64,000 nucleotides of DNA from DATCYX01 sp963714425 (GTDB lineage: Bacteria; Chloroflexota; Anaerolineae; Anaerolineales; UBA4823). This document shows, piece after piece, positions 1 to 8,189 of the stretch. The notes beneath the pieces were generated by a model. It was not told where the DNA came from. It ran no database searches and saw nothing but the letters and a program-made list of their open reading frames with translations. Position numbers and translations under genes: made by a program. The stretch spans positions 258,528 to 322,527 of the forward strand of contig CAVQOI010000014.1 in NCBI GenBank assembly GCA_963714425.1. Reading direction: 5' to 3'. Position 1 is the first letter of the stretch, and every line of letters starts with the position of its first letter.

Positions 1-378
1 CGGTGGCGAGACATGAATGAGGGCGACATCAATCGGAAGGTGACCGCGCTTGAAGAGGAGTGGAAATTCTGAGAGTAATACCGGTGTGAAATCTGCCCTG
101 CCTTCGTTCACCGCCTGGCGAATATTTGCACTGATGAACATGGTATTGACCCGCAGATGGCCTTCTATTTCTGGAGCTACATAGTCCGCCGGACCTACGG
201 TGAGCGCCTGGCAAATCTCTACATCTTGGAGTTCTGGCGAATATCGAACGAGTGCATCGAGCACTTTTTGAGGTACCGAACAGTTCCCGGTTAAGAACAG
301 GCGTTGCCCTGATTTGATAACCTTTACTGCTTCTTCAGCCGTAACAATGCGTGATTCGTAGATCTTTGCCCACGTCAT
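1..378 (-). CDS. Acetyl-CoA hydrolase/4-hydroxybutyrate CoA-transferase family, N-terminal part (runs off the window)
   Basis: Only the first 126 codons are present; the gene continues beyond base 1. Reading from ATG at 378 the protein begins MTWAKIYESRIVTAEEAV and continues with a segment containing SGQRLFLTGNCSVPQKVLDAL. This is the usual opening of the acetyl-CoA hydrolase/transferase N-terminal domain, which moves CoA between acyl-CoA and a carboxylate. The catalytic glutamate lies in the C-terminal half and is not in view, so the substrate cannot be assigned. The start lies 3 bases after the alanine dehydrogenase stop, so it is probably the third gene of an argF-like, ald, CoA-transferase operon concerned with amino acid or acyl-CoA catabolism. 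Confidence 0.75.
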   Translation of the reverse strand, partial: MTWAKIYESRIVTAEEAVKVIKSGQRLFLTGNCSVPQKVLDALVRYSPELQDVEICQALTVGPADYVAPEIEGHLRVNTMFISANIRQAVNEGRADFTPVLLSEFPLLFKRGHLPIDVALIHVSPP

Positions 379-381
379 TAA

Positions 382-1473
382 TCAGTCCTCCTGCAGAACC
401 TGAGCAAAGCTAGAGAGGTGAACTATCTGTCCATTGCGCGTGTTGATACTTTTTTCAATGGCTGGATTTTGTGCGACCGCAACTTCGATCCCTTTGTCTG
501 CGAGCTCCAGAATGTATGGTAGCGCGGAATTGATAAAAGCATGAGTAGATGTGCGAGCAACAACCCCGGGCATATTCGGTACGCAATAGTGACTGATGCC
601 CTCCTCAATGAAAGTAGGATGCTCATGGGTTGTAGGCCGTGAAGTTTCTACACACCCACCTTCATCAATACTGATATCCATAATCAACGAGCGCGGTTTC
701 ATAGAGCGCACCATCTCACGGCTGACAACGACTGGTGCGCGCTCCCCGGGTACCAAAATGGCGCCAACGAAGACATCTGCATAAGAGATCGCCCGTGCAA
801 TATTAACAGGGTTGGCAATCATAGTTACCACTCCCATAAAACGGTCGTGGATGGACTGCAGCGCGTACAGATCAATATCCAGTACAGTAATATGTGCACC
901 CATTCCTAGGAAACCAACCGTGGCGCAAGTCCCGACAACTCCTGCGCCGAGGATAACTACTTCGGCTGGGGGAACACCGACGATCCCTCCGAGCAAGATG
1001 CCCTTTCCTCCAGATTCATTCTGTAAAAAGCGGGCAGCAACCTGAGGGACCATAAACCCTCCGATTTGTGCCAACGTGTGCCGCACGGGGACGCGTCCAT
1101 CCTCCAATTGGATCTGTTCCAGGGCGATAGCTGTGATTTGATTTTCCAGGAATGCGTTAATTTTGTCTGATCGGGCAGAGTTCAAATGGAGCAACCCAGC
1201 GATCGCCGTTCCTGGCCTCAGCCATTGAATTTCCTCCAGAATTGGACGGGCAACTTTAATAAGCAGGTCTGACCGTCCAAATACTTCATGTGGCGAATAA
1301 ACGATCCTTGCTCCTGCTTGTTCATACTGTTGGTCAGAAAAGCCAGCACCCAGGCCGGCTTCGTGCTCAACGTAACACTTGTGTCCATTCCGTGTCAATA
1401 CCTGGACTGCCAGTGGTGTAAGCCCAACGCGATATTCGTAGGTTCTTCGCTCCTTAGGGATGCCAATATTCAT
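382..1473 (-). CDS. ald: Alanine dehydrogenase
   Basis: This enzyme converts L-alanine and NAD to pyruvate, ammonium and NADH in the cytoplasm. The 363-residue length is normal for the alanine dehydrogenase/transhydrogenase family. The N-terminus MNIGIPKERRTYEYRVGLTP is the family hallmark, with the substrate-contacting Arg after the Glu-Tyr pair. A Rossmann NAD site is seen as VVILGAGVVGTCA in mid-protein, preceded by GGKGILLGGIVGVPPAEV. The C-terminal part has the expected PNMPGVVARTSTHAF segment. It sits between an ornithine carbamoyltransferase gene 8 bases upstream and a CoA-transferase gene 3 bases downstream, which suggests co-transcription. The lysine region reads LLIKVARP instead of the common KVKEP form, a minor divergence. 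Confidence 0.93.
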   Translation of the reverse strand: MNIGIPKERRTYEYRVGLTPLAVQVLTRNGHKCYVEHEAGLGAGFSDQQYEQAGARIVYSPHEVFGRSDLLIKVARPILEEIQWLRPGTAIAGLLHLNSARSDKINAFLENQITAIALEQIQLEDGRVPVRHTLAQIGGFMVPQVAARFLQNESGGKGILLGGIVGVPPAEVVILGAGVVGTCATVGFLGMGAHITVLDIDLYALQSIHDRFMGVVTMIANPVNIARAISYADVFVGAILVPGERAPVVVSREMVRSMKPRSLIMDISIDEGGCVETSRPTTHEHPTFIEEGISHYCVPNMPGVVARTSTHAFINSALPYILELADKGIEVAVAQNPAIEKSINTRNGQIVHLSSFAQVLQED

Positions 1474-1481
1474 TTGTCACC

Positions 1482-2405
1482 TCACATGGGGCTAAGCAGC
1501 TTTACCAGAATGGCTTTTTGCGCGTGTAAACGATTGTGTGCCTGGGGGAATAAGGCAGAGTGCGGTCCATCGGCGACTTCGTCTGTGATTTCCTGCCCCC
1601 GATGAGCAGGGAGGCAGTGCATCACAATCACATCCTTCGAAGCCTTTGCGACGAGGCTCTGATTGACCTGGTAGGGCGGGAAAACAGTTTCTCGAATTTT
1701 GGTTTCCTCCTCCTGCCCCATACTCGTCCATGTATCGGTGTAAATGACATCTGCTCCTTTTACTGCCTCATGCGGATCTCGTTGATATCTAATCTGGCTG
1801 CCGCTAGCCGCAGCAAATTGATTAGCCGCTTTTATTGCAACCGGATTTAGATCGTACCCTTCTGGGGAGGCGAGCGTAAAGTTGGCGCCAATTTTCGTAC
1901 ACACGTGCAGCAAAGAGACAGCTACGTTGTTGGCGTCTCCGATAAATGTTACATTCAAACCTTTTAAATTTCCGAACTTCTCCTGGATGGTAAGGGCATC
2001 CGCCATAGCCTGGCAGGGATGGTTGTAATCGCTCAGCCCGTTGATGACAGGAATGGTGGACCAGCGAGCTAGCTCAAGGATATGTTCGTGCTGGAAAACG
2101 CGCGCCATGATTGCATCTACATAGCCAGACATTACTCGGGCGATGTCAGCGATCGACTCGCGCTTTCCCAGTCCAATTTCTGCTGGTGAGAGATATAAAG
2201 CATCACCACCAAGATGGCGCATAGCCATATCAAAGGAGACACGCGTACGCAGGCTGGGTTTTTGGAAGATCATCCCTAAGACTTTTCCCTTAAGTCTTGT
2301 GGAGTTCCCTTTCTCTCTCCACTCTTCTTTGAGTGTTACAGCTAGGTCCAATTGCTCCTGGATTTGTTGAGGGGAATAATCCGAAATAGCAAGAAAATCT
2401 TTCAT
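1482..2405 (-). CDS. argF: Ornithine carbamoyltransferase
   Basis: This enzyme transfers the carbamoyl group from carbamoyl phosphate to ornithine, giving citrulline for arginine synthesis or, in reverse, arginine fermentation. At 307 residues it is the usual length. The carbamoyl-phosphate loop reads KPSLRTRVSF near residue 50, followed by HPCQAMADALT, the second-domain segment FIGDANNVAVSLL, and the ornithine-side MHCLPAHRGQEI with its catalytic cysteine. It is the first gene of a minus-strand operon with alanine dehydrogenase. A GGAG ribosome site lies upstream of the ATG, and a TATACT -10-like box lies about 40 bases upstream with no clear -35. A catabolic role cannot be told from sequence alone. 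Confidence 0.93.
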   Translation of the reverse strand: MKDFLAISDYSPQQIQEQLDLAVTLKEEWREKGNSTRLKGKVLGMIFQKPSLRTRVSFDMAMRHLGGDALYLSPAEIGLGKRESIADIARVMSGYVDAIMARVFQHEHILELARWSTIPVINGLSDYNHPCQAMADALTIQEKFGNLKGLNVTFIGDANNVAVSLLHVCTKIGANFTLASPEGYDLNPVAIKAANQFAAASGSQIRYQRDPHEAVKGADVIYTDTWTSMGQEEETKIRETVFPPYQVNQSLVAKASKDVIVMHCLPAHRGQEITDEVADGPHSALFPQAHNRLHAQKAILVKLLSPM

Positions 2406-2508
2406 TTTTTTCCAATCTCCGTTTGATTTTATTGCGTTTGGAGTATATCACAGGTGGTTCTAGGAGAGAGATGCCATAGGACAGGGATTGATTTGATTAA
2501 TGTCATAA

Positions 2509-2538
2509 TTGCCACAGAAGAATTCCTTAAGCTATAAT
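2509..2538 (+). promoter_or_regulatory. Sigma-70-type promoter for the 2621-7149 signalling operon
   Basis: A TTGCCA -35 box at 2509-2514 is followed, after 18 bases, by a perfect TATAAT -10 box at 2533-2538. Predicted transcription start is near 2545, just ahead of a GGAG ribosome site at 2549-2552. The same TTGCCA-18-TATAAT arrangement occurs at 44166-44195 ahead of the Ser/Thr kinase gene. Confidence 0.6.
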
Positions 2539-2556
2539 CAATCATATTGGAGAATT

Positions 2557-2631
2557 ATGGTACAGAATCCGGAACGTCACCCATTGCAATCGAGCGTGCA
2601 GTTGAATACTGCTTCTACCTATGAGAAATAG
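2557..2631 (+). CDS. Possible 24-codon leader ORF overlapping the histidine kinase start
   Basis: An ATG at 2557 has a GGAG ribosome site 4 bases upstream. It opens a 24-codon frame (MVQNPERHPLQSSVQ and onward) that ends in TAG at 2629-2631. The kinase ATG at 2621 lies inside its last codons in another frame, and has no ribosome site of its own. This is the geometry of a translationally coupled leader peptide. No similarity to a known leader is recognised; the kinase might instead use an unrecognised start. Confidence 0.35.
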   Translation: MVQNPERHPLQSSVQLNTASTYEK

Positions 2632-4807
2632 TGAGATAACATCCTTTGAATTAGATCAAATTCTGGATCTTCTCCTGCGCATCCTTGTTGAGGTGATCTC
2701 ATGCCAAGCGGCCTCGATCTCGATCAGCTCTGGGGAGCGATCTCGAATAGAGGCTTTATGGGGACTTCCTGAAGAACTCAAAGGCGTTGATTTCCTCTCT
2801 GGCGAGATCACAGGAAGTGACGCGCACAATAATTTTGAGCCAAGAATAATTCACACGATTGTTGCGGATGAACCTTGGTCTATTAAGATATCCAATGCCC
2901 TCGGGCAACGCTTGGAAGCGCTCCTTGTTATACCCATCGCCAGCGCTTCACAATTCCTTGGCGAGGTCGTCTTTATGTCGACGCGCAAGGACAGCTTCAC
3001 CGATGGTGATCTGACGCGTGCTGCCAATTACATTGCTCGAATCGCGCCGGCAATAGAAAATGCGATCATTTTTTCAGAAACTGGTCGATATTTACATCGA
3101 TTGTCTTTACTGAACGAGCTAGCGCTTGCTGCCTCGGAAGGAGCTGGCACCGATGTCGTTGCAAGTAGAGCTGTAAGGCGATTGCGCCGTATCTTCAATA
3201 TAGAGCAAGTGGCGGTTCTGTTGTTGGCAGAAGATGGCAACACATTGCTGGAGTATGGGGGTACCGAAGGTGTACCGCCGCTGGTTATCCCTGTTGGTAT
3301 CAGCCTGGCTGGTTTTGTTGTTGAAAAGAAATTACCGATGCGTTTGGGTGATATTCGCGAGGCGCCCAGGTTCTATCCGCCTAGCCCAGAGGTTCACTCA
3401 GCCTTGTTTGTGCCTCTGATGTATCAGGGTGAGGTTATTGGAACGGTTTGCTTACAAAGTAATAAGCCCAACGCATTCACAGATCGTGATGAACAATTGC
3501 TTGTAGTTATTGCCAGTCATCTCGCAGGGCTATTCGAGAACGTTCGTCTGAACCAGGAGGCACGGGAACGCGCTGGAAAACTCAGCCTGATCCATCAAGT
3601 TGCCCAACGATTGGTGGGATTAACAGATGAAGAAGATATTGCACGCTTGACTGCAGAGTTGACTGCTGATTACTTCAAATACGAATTAACTGCTGTATTG
3701 CTAGTTGACTCATCTGGTGAGAGCTTGAGAATTGCCGGCGTTGGGGGTAGTATGGCGCACCTTGTCCCTGGCAATTTCATAATGCCGACAACGAAAGGGA
3801 TTACAGGACGAGTATTTAGGGAAGCGAAAGGGGGTTTCTATAACGATGTTTCACGAACCGATGTATATTTCCCTCTACCTGGTTGGTATGCGGGATCAGA
3901 ATTGTGTGTGCCATTGCTGGATGGGAGTCGTGTGTTTGGAGTTCTCAATGTCGAGCGTATTCAGAAACAGTCCTTTACTGATAGCGACCTGCAGTTGCTT
4001 GAGTCGCTGGCAGGATTCCTTTCGAGCGTTATTTTAAGTGCACGCCGTTATCGAGAACTTCAGGAGAGGATTGAGGCTCAGCGCCAGGCAGAGAACCATA
4101 TGATCCGCTCTGCAAGGCTGGCAGCCGTTGGTGAGATGGCCGCAGGTATCGCTCATGAGCTCAATAACCCGCTCACTTCGGTGATCGGATTCGTCGAGCT
4201 GGCTCTGGAGGATCTACCAAGGGAGAGTACTCACTTCAGCGACCTTGACCTTGCCTTGCATGAAGCGAAACGAGCTCGTGAGGTGGTCCGCAACCTGCTG
4301 GATTTTTCTCGTCAGGGGAGCAATATTCGCATACCGGTAGACTTAAACGAGTTGCTAAGCGAAGTTCTCAAATTGCTCAATCATCAATTCAAAAGTCTTG
4401 GCGTAGAAATCAAACTCTCACTTGGTGAAATCTCTCTAATCCTGGCCAACCCGAATCAGATCAAGCAAGTTGCTATCAATTTGTTGCAAAATGCACTTCA
4501 AGCAATGCCGGACGGAGGAATTGTAGCTGTCACAACTGGTCAGAATGACACGGCGGGGAAACAGAGCGTATACTTGACGATACGCGATACTGGCGAGGGG
4601 ATACCGCCAGATGCACTCGAGCGAATCTTCGAACCATTTTTCACGACACGAACGGTAGGTCAAGGGACTGGTCTCGGGCTCTCGGTCAGTTTTGGCATCG
4701 TAACAAGTCATGGGGGGCAAATCGAGGTAATAAGCGAGATGGGAATCGGCAGTGCATTCACCGTGTGGCTGCCCACACATGAGACTTCGTATGATACTGG
4801 TAGTTGA
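2621..4807 (+). CDS. Triple-GAF sensor histidine kinase
   Basis: This cytoplasmic sensor kinase has no signal peptide or membrane segment in its 728 residues. Three GAF-type sensory domains are seen at roughly residues 5-145, 165-305 and 330-480. The dimerisation/phosphoacceptor helix then carries GIAHELNNPLTS with the phosphorylated histidine at residue 512. A GHKL ATPase follows, with N-box NLLQNALQAMPDGG, G1 box DTGEGIPP, F-box EPFFTT and G2 box GTGLGLSV. The NPLTS form places it near NtrB-like kinases. Its stop overlaps the next gene by 29 bases (or 17 if the inner ATG is used), so kinase, hybrid and regulator are probably one transcript. The ligand of the GAF domains is unknown. The ATG at 2621 lacks a ribosome site. 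Confidence 0.88.
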   Translation: MRNSEITSFELDQILDLLLRILVEVISCQAASISISSGERSRIEALWGLPEELKGVDFLSGEITGSDAHNNFEPRIIHTIVADEPWSIKISNALGQRLEALLVIPIASASQFLGEVVFMSTRKDSFTDGDLTRAANYIARIAPAIENAIIFSETGRYLHRLSLLNELALAASEGAGTDVVASRAVRRLRRIFNIEQVAVLLLAEDGNTLLEYGGTEGVPPLVIPVGISLAGFVVEKKLPMRLGDIREAPRFYPPSPEVHSALFVPLMYQGEVIGTVCLQSNKPNAFTDRDEQLLVVIASHLAGLFENVRLNQEARERAGKLSLIHQVAQRLVGLTDEEDIARLTAELTADYFKYELTAVLLVDSSGESLRIAGVGGSMAHLVPGNFIMPTTKGITGRVFREAKGGFYNDVSRTDVYFPLPGWYAGSELCVPLLDGSRVFGVLNVERIQKQSFTDSDLQLLESLAGFLSSVILSARRYRELQERIEAQRQAENHMIRSARLAAVGEMAAGIAHELNNPLTSVIGFVELALEDLPRESTHFSDLDLALHEAKRAREVVRNLLDFSRQGSNIRIPVDLNELLSEVLKLLNHQFKSLGVEIKLSLGEISLILANPNQIKQVAINLLQNALQAMPDGGIVAVTTGQNDTAGKQSVYLTIRDTGEGIPPDALERIFEPFFTTRTVGQGTGLGLSVSFGIVTSHGGQIEVISEMGIGSAFTVWLPTHETSYDTGS

Positions 4808-6401
4808 CGATGAACCCGGTGTTTTACGCCTGTGCCAGCGCTTGTTAGAGCGCGCTGGTTACACTGTCAGGTCTGCTTCTAATTCCAACCAGGCGCTTGG
4901 AATTTTGAGTCAAGAGGTCATCGATCTGCTACTAGCAGATATTCGCCTCCCAGGCGTGAGCGGATTCAAGCTCCTAGACACTATTCGCCAAAAATACCCT
5001 GAGATGTCAGTCGTGATGATGACTGGCTATGGAACAGTCGATGTAGCCATCGAAGCACTGCATCGCGGCGCAGACGGATTAATCTTAAAGCCATTTGAGG
5101 GTGCTGAACTTGTTCGTACGATTCAGGCAGCATTGCTAGATCGCCAGCGAGGAACTGATAGTCTACGCCTGAAAATTTTACGACCCTTGTTTGATATCTC
5201 CGAGGCATTCTATTCGGAGACCAAGCCTAATTTATTGACGGGGTTAATCCTCGAGACAGTACTTAAGCACTTAGATAGCAGGTATGCAGGTATATACGAA
5301 GAAAGAGATGGGCACTCTAGCCTTGATATATCAGAGCTTGATGGGAACTCTATCGACAATTTAATATGCCAAACCCTCCAGGAACTAGCGGCACAGAGCT
5401 CCAGGCAAGGGGAGGCATTGCAAATCGATCTCATGTCCAATCCTATCAACCTTCCAGACCACCTCGTAGAACCATTACGAGCATATAAACTACAATACCT
5501 GTTATTTGCACCGAGAATCAAGAACAATAACGCTTTTGTGCTGATTGCTTCTCGAAGTGAAAATGAAGCCGCCTTTTTGGAAGGAGACCGAGAGCTATTG
5601 GGCAATCTGGCGCAGCAGGCCGCAGCGGCGTTAGACAATGCCCGATTATATGGGGAGCTACGATCTTCACTCAATAAGCTTGAAAAATCTCAAAATGCGC
5701 TCCTGAGGGCTGAAAAAATTGCAACAGCAGGACGACTGACGGCTTCGATTGCTCATGAGATCAACAATCCCTTACAGTCCCTTTCGAATTGCCTGGATTT
5801 AGCCGGGCGCAATGAGCTAGCCATCGAAGTTCGAGAGAAGTACTTGAAGGTTGCACAGGCTGAACTCGATCGCTTGATGATGACGGTTCAACGAATGTTG
5901 AACCTATTCCGTCCAGGCGCCAAAGAGCGTCAATGGACCCGACTCGATCAGGTAGTTGAGCATGTACTGACACTCTTAGATGCACAGATGAAGCGGAGCA
6001 ATATAAACATTATTTCCGAAATCCCTTCACCTGCACCGGTTATCCTGGCGGTCACCGACCAAATTCAACAGGTACTCTTGAATTTATTGATCAATTCCAT
6101 TGAAGCGATGCCGGGAGGAGGCAGTGTGACCATCAAGATGAAGGAATCCAGGGGAAATGTCGAGATTAGAATTGAAGACACTGGGCATGGTATCCAAATG
6201 GATGATCCCACGAGAATTTTTGAGCCATTTATTAGCAGCAAAGAATATGGAACCGGCTTAGGGTTGGCGGTAAGCTACGGGATAGTACAAGCTCATGGAG
6301 GTACTCTTGAATTGGAATCTGGTGAAGGTGAGGGAGCACGTTTTCTAATATTGCTGCCAAAAGGAGGGAACAATGACGTCCAGGATATTGCTGGTGGATG
6401 A
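4779..6401 (+). CDS. Hybrid REC-GAF-histidine kinase
   Basis: The protein (540 residues from ATG 4779; ATG 4791 is also possible) starts directly with a receiver domain, MILVVDDEPGV, with phosphoacceptor Asp about residue 54 in LLADIRLPG and the conserved Thr and Lys in MMTGYGT and LILKPFEG. A degenerate GAF domain spans about residues 140-300. HisKA carries IAHEINNPLQS with His about 326, and a GHKL ATPase follows (NLLINSIEAMPGGG, DTGHGI, GTGLGLAVSYG). A receiver-first kinase can relay phosphate from the upstream GAF kinase to its own transmitter. The ORF remains open upstream to 4752, but that start lies deep inside the kinase gene and is not favoured. Confidence 0.85.
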   Translation: MRLRMILVVDDEPGVLRLCQRLLERAGYTVRSASNSNQALGILSQEVIDLLLADIRLPGVSGFKLLDTIRQKYPEMSVVMMTGYGTVDVAIEALHRGADGLILKPFEGAELVRTIQAALLDRQRGTDSLRLKILRPLFDISEAFYSETKPNLLTGLILETVLKHLDSRYAGIYEERDGHSSLDISELDGNSIDNLICQTLQELAAQSSRQGEALQIDLMSNPINLPDHLVEPLRAYKLQYLLFAPRIKNNNAFVLIASRSENEAAFLEGDRELLGNLAQQAAAALDNARLYGELRSSLNKLEKSQNALLRAEKIATAGRLTASIAHEINNPLQSLSNCLDLAGRNELAIEVREKYLKVAQAELDRLMMTVQRMLNLFRPGAKERQWTRLDQVVEHVLTLLDAQMKRSNINIISEIPSPAPVILAVTDQIQQVLLNLLINSIEAMPGGGSVTIKMKESRGNVEIRIEDTGHGIQMDDPTRIFEPFISSKEYGTGLGLAVSYGIVQAHGGTLELESGEGEGARFLILLPKGGNNDVQDIAGG

Positions 6402-7149
6402 TGAAGAAGCGATCCGGAATTCTCTAGGAGAAATTCTTCGTATCGAAGGCTACAACGTAGTACCCGCAGAGAGTGGCGAAGCAGCGGTTGAAGTTCTGAA
6501 AAAAGAATTCTTTGACCTGGTCTTGTTGGATATTAAGATGCCCGGTATGGATGGCTTGGAAGTACTACGATTTATCAACCAGTCCGGTATTGAAACCAAA
6601 GTGATCCTGTTAACTGCTCATGGCTCACTCGAATCAGCAATTGATGCGTTGAGGGAGGGCGCCCATGACTATATCCTGAAGCCGGCAAACTCAAATATGA
6701 TTTTGCAAAGCGTCGAGCGTGGTCTGACTGAGCGGACTGAAATGCAACGGAAGCGTTATCTTATTGAACAGTTAGAAGATTCTGTCCACCGCTTGCGCGA
6801 TGCCGAAGGTATGGCGCGGAAGACAAACGTCGAGCAAAAAACCCTCTCTCTTGAAAAAGGGGTCACAATGGACATCGATCGGCGAGAAATTTGGAGAGGT
6901 ACTAAGAAGGTGACACTGACGCCAACGGAAAGTCGACTGATGAAAGTTTTGTTGGAGCACCGGGGACGTGTTTTATCTCATAAAGAGCTGGTTTTTTTGG
7001 TTCAAGGCTACGAGACAACGAACAAGGAAGCTCCCGAAGTTCTACGACCGATCATTAGCCGCTTAAGGCGAAAATTAGCAGAGTTTCCAAAAGGTGAGCA
7101 TTGGGTTGTGAATGTACGCGGGACTGGATACTTATTCGAAATAAAATAA
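6373..7149 (+). CDS. Response regulator, REC plus OmpR-type winged helix
   Basis: This is the DNA-binding output of the three-gene phosphorelay. Residues 1-120 form a receiver with phosphoacceptor Asp53 in VLLDIKMPG, the switch Thr in LLTAHGS and the Lys in YILKPAN. A charged helical linker (about 125-165) leads to a C-terminal winged-helix domain of the Trans_reg_C type, with LTPTESRLMKVLLEHRGRVL and VRGTGYLF. The receiver resembles those of NtrC-like regulators while the effector is OmpR-like, a mixed pairing. A GGAGGG ribosome site precedes ATG 6373. The start overlaps the upstream kinase by 29 bases, implying translational coupling. Target promoters are unknown. Confidence 0.9.
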   Translation: MTSRILLVDDEEAIRNSLGEILRIEGYNVVPAESGEAAVEVLKKEFFDLVLLDIKMPGMDGLEVLRFINQSGIETKVILLTAHGSLESAIDALREGAHDYILKPANSNMILQSVERGLTERTEMQRKRYLIEQLEDSVHRLRDAEGMARKTNVEQKTLSLEKGVTMDIDRREIWRGTKKVTLTPTESRLMKVLLEHRGRVLSHKELVFLVQGYETTNKEAPEVLRPIISRLRRKLAEFPKGEHWVVNVRGTGYLFEIK

Positions 7150-7185
7150 TTATTCGGGTACCAGCACGTCTGTGAGAAATCGGGA

Positions 7186-8187
7186 TTATTTCCCAATCAC
7201 TCTTAACCAGCGCATCCAGCTTGCTGCTGACTCCCTTCTGGGGATTGGTTTTTCGTAAGTAACCAGCATCAAACTCAAGATCAGTAATGAAGCTCCCGCC
7301 CATTGCGGTAAGCTTAAACGTTCACCAAGCCACAAGTGTGCGAAGAACACAGCAACCAATAATTCGCTGAGGCCAAGCAGCGCGGTCTGCATTCCTCCCA
7401 GATGCTTCACACCTAGAAACAACATCAATCGGGAAACGAAGGTGACCAGGGTCAACCCAATGATTGCTTGCCATACATGGCTGCTATCTGGCAAACGAAT
7501 GTCGCCAAATATGAGGAAAACCGGCACGACAATGGTGCTCATTGCGATTAATGTGTAAAGGGTAACGGTTGGAGCTGGCATATCGTATAGTACTCGTTGA
7601 TTGATGGGGATGTGCAGCGCATAGAGAGATGCAGCGATAAGCATTTGTCCAGTCCCGATGAGATCCAGATTTCCGCCTTTTGCTTGAGTGAGCAAAAATA
7701 CAGCAGGTATGGCAAGAATCAAGCGGAACATTGTGAGTTTGCCTTGTGACTGGTGATCAAGGGAGAGCCAGATGAGTAGAAAAAGTGGGTACAAAGAATA
7801 TAATAAGTGTCCAACACTGGCATCCATGCGTCCCAATGCACTGTAGTAAAACAGAGACCCAACCCCATTCGTCCAACCTGCAAGCAAGCAGCCCAATAAA
7901 CCAGCAGGGTAGATATATAGATACTTCCGATTGAAGATGATTAAAACAATCAGCATTAACAGCGCAGCGAACAGTGTGCGTAGAGCCACAACAGCTAGAG
8001 GTCCAGCACCTTGGAGGATTGCCTGCTTGCCGAATATGGGTGTCATTCCCATGAATATGGCAGATGCTAAGGCAGCATAAATGCCTTTCTTGTGCGAATC
8101 TCTTAATGATGGAGCAGGTTTGGTGGCAATTTCCGCAGCCACTGAGGATAGAGCAGCGGATTTAGGCGCTGAATGCGACTCACTCAT
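7186..8187 (-). CDS. EamA/DMT-family transporter
   Basis: This 333-residue inner-membrane protein has about ten hydrophobic segments in two EamA repeats, starting near LASAIFMGMTPIFGKQAI and near SLYALHIPINQRVLY. Drug/metabolite transporters of this family move small organic solutes, often amino acids or their derivatives. The start is 2 bases past the stop of the threonine synthase-receiver gene, so the two are co-transcribed; export or uptake of an amino acid such as threonine is an inference from that link only. The gene converges on the response regulator gene with a 36-base gap. Confidence 0.8.
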   Translation of the reverse strand: MSESHSAPKSAALSSVAAEIATKPAPSLRDSHKKGIYAALASAIFMGMTPIFGKQAILQGAGPLAVVALRTLFAALLMLIVLIIFNRKYLYIYPAGLLGCLLAGWTNGVGSLFYYSALGRMDASVGHLLYSLYPLFLLIWLSLDHQSQGKLTMFRLILAIPAVFLLTQAKGGNLDLIGTGQMLIAASLYALHIPINQRVLYDMPAPTVTLYTLIAMSTIVVPVFLIFGDIRLPDSSHVWQAIIGLTLVTFVSRLMLFLGVKHLGGMQTALLGLSELLVAVFFAHLWLGERLSLPQWAGASLLILSLMLVTYEKPIPRRESAASWMRWLRVIGK

Positions 8188-8189
8188 GC

